A DNA stretch of 64,000 nt from Strongylocentrotus purpuratus (Eukaryota > Echinodermata > Echinoidea > Camarodonta > Strongylocentrotidae), in assembly GCF_000002235.5 (NCBI RefSeq), contig NW_022145611.1, forward strand, positions 21,427,298 through 21,491,297, written 5' to 3'. Shown here in pieces: positions 12,901 to 26,102 of the stretch. How positions within the stretch are numbered: position 1 is the first letter of the stretch; the number at the start of each line of letters is the position of its first letter. Below the pieces are notes generated by a model. It was not told the DNA's origin and made no database searches. It worked only from the letters and a program-made list of their open reading frames with translations. Made by a program: the position numbers and the translations under genes.

Positions 12901-15900
12901 TGAAACCAACTGCATGCAAAAATGATTGATGTCTATACATAAATATCAACTTCAGAATCTGAGACATGCTCCTTACGGTTCTTTATTTCAAAATTATCTT
13001 CTTGCGTTAACTATCAGGTAGGGTTCACTTAACACAGCTGCATATCATATCTCATCTCTAGCTTCTGCTTGTAATATTAGAATGCTTTTCAGTATAATAT
13101 CACGATAGCTGGATATAATCTGTAAACACTACATGCACAAGTTGAATAAGTATTGAGTTTAGGAGAAAATACCCCACATAGTTCTACACTCCACATAGAT
13201 TTGAAATGGCAAAACCTAGACTATATCGTTAGCTATGTCCCTCTGTCTATACTGGTATGTGCAAACCAAACATTTTGTTTAAATGCTCCATAATCAATAG
13301 GGAAAAGGGCTAAGGAATGTTACCAAAGAATGAAACAAATGAAAGAAGAAAAACACAAAACTAAGCTTTGAAAAGGCATTATTTATCTGCAAAGCATCAA
13401 TTGCTGAGTAATCTCTAACACTAGATTTGTTTTTCTACATCCTAGATCAACAATTGTGTCAGATTCCAGATTCCATGCTAGATCGTTATTAAGGTGTTAA
13501 AGTGGGAAAAAAAACTGCAAACTAAGCCAAAGGAAGTGAAATTTCTATGCAATTTACTTTTTGCAGATGTTAAGCATGATAAAACAATGTTCCATAGTCA
13601 AGATGCTAACATGTTCATAAAGCATGACATTTAAAAGACACAATCAGAAAACATCAAAGAAAATGAATTCATAGATACATGTACACGTAGAACCGTCCCC
13701 CCCCCCCCCCCCCCAAAAAAAAAAAAAAAAAAAAAAAAGAAAAAAGAAGAAAAAAAAGTGCATCAAACAAGCAATAGAAACTGTGTATTTTAGTTTATAT
13801 TGCAAGAAAACAAAAACAAATTTTTCATGCTAAATATATTTTGAAGAGTATATCAACAAACATTACATAGATACAAGGAGAATGCCACATACACATAATG
13901 ATGATAAATGCTGGGTTACAATGATATTATGTAATAAAAGATCAAGAGGGGTAACATTGGGTGAAACGAGGGGTATCTTTTCCTAAAAGGATACTACTTC
14001 TTATATGCCATTTTCTGGCTGATAGTGGTACATTAAGGGCACATTCAGGTACAAATGCCACAGCTTTATAATGTACTGATGCAAATTTTCACAAACTGTA
14101 AAACCCAATATGAATAACAATGACATAGAGACAACCATGTGGATATCTGAACATGAAAGATTTGTAGTAGTACCTTTAATGTCTCAGATGTCTGTCCAGC
14201 ATTTTCTGCCCTAGATTTCTCGGCTGCCGAAACCACGTCCATTAGTTTCCGATTTTTCTCCCGAAGGTTCTGGTTTGCACAGAAACAGTTCACAACATAA
14301 TGTAACATAGAAAGAAGCTGCCCCAGCCCCACCCCAAACTGATGCAACTCATCTTAAAACACATCTTTGTTCTGCTTATATTTTGTGGGGATCTCCACTC
14401 ACATACTTTATCTGAACTGGACCACAAAATGTGAAATGATGGAGGACGGAAAGGTAATAAATGAACTATTAATGTTGACGTCAGAATGATGATGGTTATT
14501 TTAAACACAACTACACTGTAAAATGAGAGTGCAAGTTGAAATATATTGAATGATGGATTTTCATGATAAGCAGAACTGATAAAAAAAGAAAGTCAAGTCA
14601 GATCATTTATATCACAGTAGCAGCACTATAAAGCACTACCAGAGATTTTTTTCAATCGACTATCGAGAAGTTTCCATGACCATCCTCAGGTTAAATATCA
14701 CAACATCATCAATATACAAGGCTTAAGGCCTCTTTTGCATCAACACTCATACTTCAGTAGGAGAACACATACTAGGGTAGGATGACACTTGGGAGGGGTA
14801 AGATGACACTTGGGAGGGGTAAGATGACATTTGGGAGGGGGTAGAGTGAGCAGAGGGAAAGGTAACACAGGATTGTCAAAAGTCCTTGTTAATGAAGCAT
14901 TGGTTTAGTTTAGCGAAAAGAAAACAGGTGTGGGTTATTAACAAACAAGATGTTATCCAGGAACAGTCAAGGTAAGGGTGGATGAGGTAATGGCAGATAA
15001 CGAGAAAATTTTAATTGAATTCAGAAACCGTTTAAGTAGATGGTTTGCTGGTAATGTAGATACAAGTTCATAAATGGTAATTAAAGTTATTGTCAATCGG
15101 AGTACATGGGTATATAGAGTAACAATGTATCAAATATTCAAAAATCTAAAGCATATTCAAATTTTGGGTTAATCTTGAAAGCAAACAGCCCTGTAATCGA
15201 CTCTTGAAAGATATCAGATGCACAAGTGCCCATGAAGCAATGGGAGAACATTCCTACTTCTACGATCAGGTTATTTTCTTTTGATTTCACAATTATAACA
15301 TAAGTTCAAATGATTGCAGGGCACTACCTCAGAGCATGATTTATTGGCAGCATCTCAACAGGATTCAAGCATCATCATGAAGGGATCTTTATGAATTCAC
15401 AGTCAATCTAAACTGATGTATAAATTCTACTACTCCCTGCTAAAGTGCTAAATGTACTTCACACTCATATTTTTTAAATTGAACTAAGGGTAGTATATTC
15501 TTGGCTGACTTGCCACAGGATTGCCATTGTATTTTCCTAAACACAAAATTCCATACCTGCCAACATTTGAAAATAAGAATTAGGAATTTCTAGCACGGTA
15601 TGCCTTCAAAAATAAGAAATCGCACTTGCAGCGGCAGTGTAACTGGCAATACGCGGTAAATCTGTACCAAAAAGCGAATACAAATTCACTGCTCGATCAT
15701 GCAGCCATTCAATGCACGCAATACGTGAACTCTCAAATTGCGGCATATGATAAAACGAGCTTTATTTGGCTTAAAAATCTTAATATTCAGAATTTCTGGG
15801 TCCTAAAAACCCAGAAAATCAGAATATTCTGGATTATTCGGAAGGGTTGGCAGGTATGACATTCTATAAGAACAATCCTGTAAATAACCCTTACACAATG

Positions 15901-18900
15901 GGATTGAATGAGGGATCTAGTCTATGACAGGAGATTAGAATGATATCAGTCAAGCAAACAAGACTAGACTGGAGTGGCTGGAGTTTGAGGTGCAAGGTCC
16001 ATCATAAAGCAGGGGAGTGTTTCACAAAGACTAAGATAACTTTAAGTTGGACTTAACTATGGCAGGCTGTTCATGCCACTGGTTGCTTCACTATTGGTCT
16101 CTCAATTGTGATCTTTAGATAATAATTTTCCCTCAAATAATAAACTATCAACAAATGTAAATTCTGTAGATTTGTGACCACGATTTAAACGTCCCTTGAG
16201 AAACCAATGCCAAGAATGGATAGAGGAATTAGTGTCATGAACGGCCTGCCATAGTTAAGTCCAACTTAAAGTCGGTCTTAGTCTTTGTAAAACATTCCCC
16301 CGGAGTTGTGGTGCAAGGTCCATCCTAGAGCTCTACTTACATTATTTCTCTGCTTCGACTGCTCAATGACTGCCTGCAGTGTTGAGAGCTCTGTTTTACT
16401 GGAATTCAATTGCTCCTCTAATCCCTCTATTGCTTTCGTCTTATCAGCTAACCTGTGAGATGCACACATCAAAGATAAATAAAACAGTGATGGATATTTG
16501 ATAAGAGTCAACTTGGTGTCATTAGTATTGTGTTCTCATGACAGATAGAACCAGTATCATTGAAGCGTTCACGAAGTATAATGGAACATGAAAGACAAAC
16601 AAAGAATGCAGGGATAGTTACATGCTACAGGTAGACAAGTATGTCAGTAACTGTAAGGTTTCATCTTATCATATCAGATGAACCTAACACTCAACCTTTT
16701 AATCCCCAAGATACAGATCACTTCAACCATCATCTCATTCAACTTGGAATGTAAGAGAGTGCATCTTGTCAACAAAAAGTGTATGAAATTTCACATCTCT
16801 TTTTACATACCTCAAATACTTCCAGAACTTACCTATGTTAATTTATGATGAATAACAAGTTGCATCGTGTAAAACATAAGGACTTCTCTGTTTTAGTCAT
16901 GTACACAAGAAGACAAATATTATGCTGTTTGGCAACTGATCATTGAGATTTTTCAACTTTAACGAACATCAAAAGATATTTCAGGCTTACGCTAGAAAGT
17001 CAAATATAATCAAGGCAGATGAAAATATCTCCAAAAATAGCATGGCTAACATAAAGGAGGACATGCAGGTTCTGCCTCTTGAGAGTTTATTTTCCACATA
17101 ACAAGAGAAAGAAACAGAAAGGAATCTTTCCTTACATAACATTGTGCTCCTTGAGAAGGATGGAAGGCTCTTTGGGAGCAGAATCTGTTTGAGTGACATC
17201 GCCATTGGCAGTGGGCGGAGCCTCTTGACCTTCGGCTTCTGACCTCTTTTCTTGAGTCCTTAGCATTTCTTGGAGGGAATCTTTTTCCTTTCGGAGAGTC
17301 TAATGAGAGAAAGAAAGAAACATAGATAATCACATCTATTAATCATATATACAACAATGGTGTAGTCAGGGTTTATGTTTTGAAGTTGTACTTGAAAAAG
17401 ACGGGGAAAGTCTCAGTGCACATTTCCATCGACAATTATAAAATCATGAAAGCAATCTTGAAACAGTCTTGCAGCACGCTAATCTCTAATTTTTTTTAAT
17501 TTCAAAATAAAAATGTTACTCTTCTAGTCCTAGATGTCTCGGCCAACTTCAGAACTTTCAGCATACCCACAAACTTGACCTCTATTGCTTTTTGTTCAAT
17601 CTATGGAAAATACATTAAAAAATAAGGTCACTGATAAAGTCTGACTGACTTTATGAAATTCTAGCATATTTTAACTCTAGAATACTTGATTCTTTTTTTC
17701 TTCCTTTATCAAAAGAGTCATTGATATCTTACCTCTACTTCTTGTACTGCCTTTGATTTCTGCTGTTCCTTCTCTGCTAGCTGGCTCTCGACAGTTCTTA
17801 CTTTACCTTCTAGATTCTGACACTGACATTCTGAGTCCTGATATACAAAGAAGGCAGATATGGAAAGAGAAGTTTGAAAGATATTACATATACCTTCATT
17901 CTGATAGACATCCTTAATGCATATCAAGATTTTCTGTTCTCGTCTCTTGATCATAAGTGTCTAATGAAAATTACTGATGTTATTCACCACCATGTTTTTA
18001 AAGATAATTGTACAAATCCAAGTAAATTTATTAGAATACACGTCCATACCTTTAAGTTACAATAACCAATCTATACAAAAAGCATTTCTTTGCTCTTATT
18101 TTGTAAACAGTATACATGTACCTACTTCAAAATGATTAAAAAACAAATAAAAGAAACAATACATTCTTCTCAAAAATTGCATGATTTGTAACTAAGTTTC
18201 TGAGACTTTCAATGGTACTATCTCTCACAGGATTTACCTTCAATTTTGCTTGAATTGCCTGTAAGGTGGTGTTCCTATCTCCATCCAAACGACGTAGTTC
18301 TGAGACCTGTCCTTTGAAGTTGTCTGTCTCTCCCTTAGCAGCCTCCATGGCTTGAGCAAGGGATTGGTTACGAGCTTCCTCTTTCCTTAGTCCCTCACTG
18401 ACTTCAGCCAATCTCTTAGACATAGCTGCCTCACCCTCGCGCTGTCAAGACATGAATGAAACAGTCACATAATTCATTCATCGTAAATTCACTGTAAATT
18501 AATTAATTCATTCATTTATTCAAAATTGCTTATGATGATTCACTTACTTTATTAACAATAATGTATATTTCATATATATTGTAATTTGTAGGTTTATTTG
18601 CATTTTCTTTTTGTTTTGTTTAATATGTAATTGTTTATCATTGTATTTTGTTTGTTATAGCGCTTAGAGACTTTGGTGGTAAGCACTTTATAAGCAACGT
18701 TTAAAAAAAAAATTATTACTGTGTACTTTCATGTCGAGAAAGCTACGTGCCTCCTGTTTACTCTTACAGGTTGTCAATACTGCTAACAGCCTGTGGTCTT
18801 CCTGATAATTATTATGGACAAAAGAATTTTGAAATGGCTTTAACTTCTTTCAACCACTAAAATGCCAAAGCATAATTTCTAAATGTCACTGTATTTTGTA

Positions 18901-21900
18901 ATTCAACATCCTTATCATGCTGATCAACTATTTCAGGAATTACTAAAAATACAGTTTCCCATAAATTCCCATAAATCAACTGATGTTATAACATGTACTG
19001 TATATTTGATCTGTTTGACAACCCACTGGAGCACAATACATTTTAGTATCTAAAGTGAATCTTGAAATAACAAATTCAAATGTTTTTTTCTGATAAGACA
19101 GGTTGTAAAACATGTTCTTGATAAATAACGACGAAATCTCTTACAGCACTGTTTGGTACGTACCTGTTCACTACTCCTTTGTTGTTTGAACTGGTTATTC
19201 TGTGTTTCCAGTGTTCTACGGACCTCTTCTCCTTGTCTCAGCTGACCCTCTGTAGATGTGAGTTTACTCTGAACCTTCTGAAGCTCAGTCTGAAGACGGG
19301 CAAGCTCTTGACCCATCAGCTGCTCCTTCCTGCAAAACATCACATAATCAGAAAGCAAAGCAATTATTCATTCATTCATTCATTTTATTTCATGCGTCAT
19401 ATAAAAACATACATAATTATAACATTGGTATTTACAGTTAAGAACATGCAAATAACATAACGAAAGATAAACATAAAATACAAATATATATATATATATA
19501 TATACGAATTAGGAAACAGGCAAGAAAGAACAATGAAGTCTGGTGCTGGTCCCTTGCGACATAATAAAGAATTTTAACCTATAACACTTACACCTGACAA
19601 CTAACACCGAACACCTGATTGCATATATATACTATATATACAGCTAGAGCAATTAGAGCATACAACACTGCAATTCCAACTAAAATTTTGAATCCAATGT
19701 TAGTTGGATATTTTAGACATTTCTCCAATATTACAAAGTCTCTTGGAAAGAACTAATTTGTAGAAGCCTGTCAACAATCTTAAACGTTGATACATGTATG
19801 CCTATGCAGGAGTATGTCCAAAATATGGATTCTGGCTGGTTAAATTGTGTACTGTTTCAGATAACAATTTCATTATTATTGTCTATAATAAAACATTTAA
19901 CAATAAAGACAAATACTCAATTGCAACAGCGATTTCAAATTTGCCCAAAATTCACTTATCTCTGAAAATACAAAATGTTTTTGATCAGATTTGTGAGCAT
20001 TGCATATCTATTTTCAATTTTAATTTCCAAAGATGTTTAAATCCATGTCCACAAAACAAGTTTAATAGAAATGTTTTTATTTAAGTATCACTTTATTTTC
20101 TGAATAGGTAGTGTAATATAAACATAAATAAACCTACTCTTTCTTTGTTGATAAAAAGTGGCATTGTTTCCACTTAAAAACCTGATCATGCGGTTGATGC
20201 TCTAAGCTCAAGTGTAATATGATTCCTGTATGAAAAGCCACATCCTTAGTTAAATGTGATAACATACCCCTTTACATGGTATTGAGGATATGGGATTTGG
20301 AACATGACCAGCTTGGTATCAAATAGCAAATTATACGTTTAGCCACATAGCTCATTCGGTAGAGCAGTTCCCTCGTAGAGGACCTAAAGCCGTCGGCCGT
20401 CTGGTTGCTTACTTACAAGCAGTCAGGTAAAATAACCATCACATCACATCAATTATAAATTCCTTTCAAAAAGCATATCCCAAAAGCAAATTCTAGACTA
20501 AACTGAATAAGACAACAATTATTTAGACAACTCAACTTAAGCAGCGTTAAGAGGCAGATCAAGATTGCAAGCAATTTTATGCCTCAGTCACACCTTTGTG
20601 TATTTGGCTTGCATATTGCTGCATATTTATGGCAAGCCGTTTTAACATTTATTCCATTTTTCTTGATATCAAGAAATGATTTTCTGTTGTAAAGCAATGG
20701 TAGTTCTTGATATCAAGAAATAGGAATAAATGTTAAAACGGCTTGCAATAAATACGATACGCAGCAATACGCAAGCCAAATACACAAAGGTGTGACTAAG
20801 GCATAAGAGGCAGATCAAGACTGCAAGCAATGTAAGAGCATCATCTGTCACAACACAGATTTTCCTTGATGTCCTCACAGAATGATTGGATAACCCTACT
20901 TACTGTGAAGAAGCATGTCCTGCCTCTGTCTTGAGTCTGTTGTTCTCTTCCCTTAGCTGGTTGACCACGTCTACCTTGGATTCATCTAACATGGACTGGA
21001 GCTGCTTGATACGAGCCTGGAGGGCTTGGGTGTCATGGGTGTGGGACTCGTGGCTCTACAACATGAATGTTCACAGTGAGACTGGTTATCATATGGCCTT
21101 AGATTCATCTTACATATAAGTATAGTCAGACTTACTTTACTGACCACCTGTCTACAAAGACCACATTTTTTGTTTCCCTTGAAAATGGTTTCTCCATGAA
21201 ACATGTACTAAAGGAACATGTCTACAAAGACTACTTTCTGTGTTTCCCTTGGGCGGTGGCTATATACATGGGACTGGATATAAACATTCATAGCTTTTCA
21301 AGAATGAATTTCTATATAGAGGGAGCAAGTAGCTATAAGTAGTGCAGTGGGGCTTTAATATTGATGTCAAAGAATTTTTATTGATTCCTAGAGAGGGTGC
21401 AGTGTCTTACCTGCTGCATACGGGCATGGAAAGCTTCAACCTCACGAGCTTGGCTCTCGAGCTTCATCTTATACTGTGCCTCTACACTGCCTGAATGTTC
21501 CTTCTGATGGTTCAACTCATGACGTAGTTCCTTCACCTTCTGGGAGGCAGCCTGGGCAAGTAGCATCTCTGAAACACAAATCAATCATTTATTACCCATC
21601 TTGATCATCACATATATACCTTTAATCAGATAAATCAAAAATATCATCTCACGAGCTAAAAATACAAAAACAGAATTTCTACAGCATGCTCTGAATGAAC
21701 AATAGCCTTTCTTCCAAACAAGGAGAACATAAAAACACAGAAACAACCAACAAACCAACAAACCAACAACAAATAAAGGGGAAATTAAAATTTACTGCTA
21801 AAATATTTGATGACAAAGTAAATATTATTACCTAAATACAATCTGATCAGAACTGTAGTTTCTTGTGTCTCAAGACTCTAAATATATGTTTTGTAGTTCT

Positions 21901-24900
21901 GAATGCATGCATATCTTCTGGGTCTCTAATACATTAAAGGCATTCTCATATGTGCTTGATGGTGCCCCCCCCCCCCCCTCCAAAAAAAAAGAATCAAACA
22001 AACAAAAACAAACTTATGTCGCCGTAAACAGAAAATCTCTTTGAAAAACAAAGAAAAGAAAAGAGAACTGATCATTTGTATGAAGAACCGGCTACAGCTG
22101 CTTTTAGTTACTTGTGCATGAGACTACAGAGCTTAAAATGGTCAGCTACTAGATTGGAAAACTCATGATATGAAGAAGGTTGTTAGTAAGGAATGTCCAT
22201 GGTAAAACATTTGTGTCTGCACCATCTTTCTTATTGATCTCACAAACACATTAGCACGAAGAACCAACCTCCAAACAAATAATGACCCGCTTGTTTACCA
22301 TGAAATAAAATTCACTGAGCCATTGCAGTCACACTGCAATCAAAATACTCTTATTTCTTAAAGATAAGGCCAGCTTTCAGAATTATACAATAATTTATAA
22401 CATCAAAGTGAATCAAGTAAAAAAGTAGGCAACAGTAACACATTTCAAGCCCATGATTACTGCCATATATTTTCATAAACTTATGACCCACAAAGCTCTC
22501 GTCATGCAGACAATAGGTACTAGTATTGATTTAGTCTTTATCTTTATAGATATTAAGGTTTCTCACCATTGTGAAGAGCCTGTTCTTTCTCCTGTAGCTG
22601 TTTCTTGAGAGCAGAAACGGGATCACTCCTCTGGTTAGCCTATAAAAAGATACAAATATATATAGAATAATTAAATACAAATACAAATAAAAAATCATAA
22701 TGAGAAAGTGTAATGTCAAGCCAGAGGAATCTGAATGAGAATAATTTGTTTTTATAATGAACTTACTTGAAAATGTGTAATTTTCTTTGATTTGTATTCA
22801 TTTACTCAAATAACCAAATGCCACAGCACACTGATATTCTCCTTATCTTCAAGAGGAACATGATCTTTTAACCTTTGTCTGGTCAATAGATAATTATAGC
22901 AGTCTTTTTATAGCGAGAATAGAGTTTATAGAGATAGAGCTTTCCATGAAATACAATATATTACTCAGCAGGCAGCAGAAGGTTGTCATGGTTACGCCCT
23001 ATGATATGAACTACAATGTACTCAAACTCCCCTCACAAATCACTAACACTAACCTAACATACTTGTACCAGCAAATACATATTTTCAATCAAGGTAATCT
23101 CTATACAGAAATCCAATATCCCCTTGAGATGATTGTACCACTTGCTTGAAATCTGAGAAATAACAGCCCAGCCCAGCCCAGCCCAATAGGAGCTGACTAC
23201 TGGGTTTAAGTTATGGTTATAAAACTGAATCAGAAAGTCAAGGATGTATTCCGCAATCTGAATTATTCATTGTATTTTGGTGTGAACATGAGAGCAGGCG
23301 TTACCAAGGTTGCGGTTATTTCATTGTTATAAAAATAACAATGTGGAGGCAAAGTTCTTTTCTATTCAAATTTTTCACACATAATCAGTGATCTAGTTAA
23401 CATAATCCACCTCCCCTTGAAGTTCATGTATGTCACTGTCAGTTAACGCTTTCATTGTGTATGGTTGTACTCTTCATAATCCAGTCATGTTTCACTGATA
23501 GTGCATACCAAACTGTAAGGTCCACTTAGGGTGCATATGCCCCCCAAACCTGTTTTAGCATTGTGAAACCATTGTATTGTAAGATAAATGACTGTATTGC
23601 TGTAAAGCTGACAGAATATGTACAATGAGGCCAATGTAGAGGAGATGAGGGTGGGGGGGGGGGGGGGGGTAGAAGGGGAGGGGAGGGGGGGGGAGAGGAG
23701 GGGAAGGAGGAAAGGGGGTGGTGTAGAGAAGTGGGAGGTTACAAACCTTGACCCAGTCATCAGCTGATGCAGAACCTCCTTGACGGTTGAGGAGAATCTC
23801 GATCAGTTGTTGGATCTCAGCATCCTTCAAGGGGGCACTCTTGACTGCAGAGATCAGGGGCTTCCCACGTAGGGCTGGAGGCTCTGCAGCAAGCAAAGGA
23901 AGAGCAATAAATCATCTGTTAATACAGGCAATAACTACATATGAACCAGATTTATTCATACAATCATATAACTTCTCTTATGAACCATTGAATATTACAA
24001 TGAATATTGTTTTATTTTTCCATTTGATAAAGGCCACTGTATCTCCAATATGCCTCTGCGGATATGCCTATAAATTAAAATAATTTTCAAATAAAATTTG
24101 TCACTATTAATATATTGTCACTAAACAGTCACACAAAAAGGGGGGGGGGTAGAGAAAAAACTCAGATCATATATTCCAGTCTGATGTTTGATCTCTACTT
24201 CCATTCCTGGATACATTGACTGACTACAAGGAAGTCGATTAAGCATATTGTTTACCTACGACTAGACAAAACAATGTATGCATCGTATCCTGGTTTTATT
24301 GTCAACTCCTCATGTTGACTTTAACCCTGAATTACAGACTACTGGAATTCATCTCATACATGTAGCTATATTAGAAATGTATAGCTACATGTGTGTTTGA
24401 AAAATAATTACCTTTTTTCTAATCTAATCTTATAGAAAATAAATCCACACAGAATCCAAGGAAACTTACACTGAATGTTCAAGATTGCAATTAAATTGCA
24501 TGTGCCAAACAATTTTGGCAGAAAATGTATAGTGGCTGACTAGTGAGCATAGAAAGATAAGGAAATCTGGGTAAGTAGGCCTGACACAATGTGCTTAACA
24601 CAGGTAACTTTATGCGCAAATGGAAGTTGTGGTTTTTATTGAAGATGATGCCCAGTAAGTACAACAATCGACACAATTCAGTGCAAATCCATCTTCAATC
24701 TATTGTGCTTTCTCTCCATCTCTCTCTCTTGTTTCCTCCCTATCTCTCTCTAAAATATACATAGAGGGAAATAGAAAAATAACTTGTTAATGTATACTAT
24801 GATAAAATAAAATCATGTTTTACTTTGAATTACTTTAATCTTTGAAATGTTTTTTTTTTCATTTTTTGGAATACACTGTAGATAATCATGTACTCTATAC

Positions 24901-26067
24901 ACAATTCATTGGGAATACGCCTCCCTAAACAAAAAACTAAATTATTTTTCAAATGTAAGCCAGTAAGGAATCATTTCATCAATACACACAATTTAAGTGA
25001 ACAGGAAACCTACACTCATAATGAAGTAAGTACGTAATCATGTTAAAAAGCAAATAACATGTACCCACCCGGTATTGCGAAAATTGTAGGGAAAACCCAC
25101 TTTTCAACAACAACAGAAAGAGGATAAGGCGTGTCAATAATAATTGAATACCAATGTGTGATGACTTTAATGCTACATTAACTACATACAATGGAAGAAT
25201 GGTTTAGCAAGACACAATGGGTGGTATTCTCGAAAGCGGCCTAAGTTAAACCTGGCCTAAGTTAAACCGTGGTTTAGTTAGGCCAGGCTTAACTTAGGCC
25301 GCTGACCTAAGTCATTTTCGTTTCTCGAAAGGTGGCCTAACTGATCCATGGTTTAAACCTGGCCTAACTTAGTCCATGGATTATTCACCATGGTTACAGT
25401 TTCTGCACATGCTCAGTATAAGCTGCGACGTCACAATGCACTAAGACAATGGGCTAAGACAATGGATGCGCGCAGTGTGGAGAGGATGCATCACCTCGAC
25501 AACTTGAGCAATATGACGTCCAGGGGCGGCGGAGCGACTTCAAAAGCAGGGGGCAGCATCAACAAAAAGGGCACTTGCTGGAATTGTATCATTGTTAAAA
25601 GGGAAATTATCAGAGGTTAAAAGGGTCACATATCGCACCTGAAAAGGGGCATTGAACATATTTTAAAAGGGGCACTTATGAGAATGAAAAAGAGGCACTT
25701 AAAAAAAAGGAAATGTGCATTTGTTGAAAGAAAAGGGGCACCGATAATTTTGTTAATAGGGGCACCTCTCAAATTTAAATAGGGCAATTATCAGAGGTGA
25801 AGGGGCACTTCTCGTACCTGAAAAGGAGCACTTACTAGAGATTTAAAAGGGCACTGAAAACAATGGAAAATTGACACTTATTGCCAAGGAAAATGGAAAC
25901 TTGTCAAAGGAAAAGGGGCGCATTTCAAAATTAAAGGGGCACTTATCAGAGGTGAAAAGGGGGAGGGGCACTTCTTACAAAGTTAAAAGGGCACTTACCT
26001 ATATAAAAAGGGGCATTTGAAAAAGGGGGCACTGTACCCCCCCCCCCAACTCTTTCTCCCTATCTCC

Positions 26068-26102
<35 letters not shown>

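Noticed and set aside
17577-17600. Possible micro-exon (IEQKAIE) between RRBP1 exons C11 and C10
   Set aside because: The acceptor TTTTCCATAG is fine and 21 nt would keep phase, but the donor would have to be GTCAAG, a very poor site. Without transcripts it is not supportable.
20341-20415. tRNA gene
   Set aside because: Only the A box is convincing. No B box, anticodon stem or acceptor pairing could be drawn, so it is listed as a SINE-like fragment.
23485-23896. Proline/leucine-rich open frames next to exon C4
   Set aside because: Generated by the G/C-rich homopolymer tract. Only the exon portion (23747-23883) is conserved.
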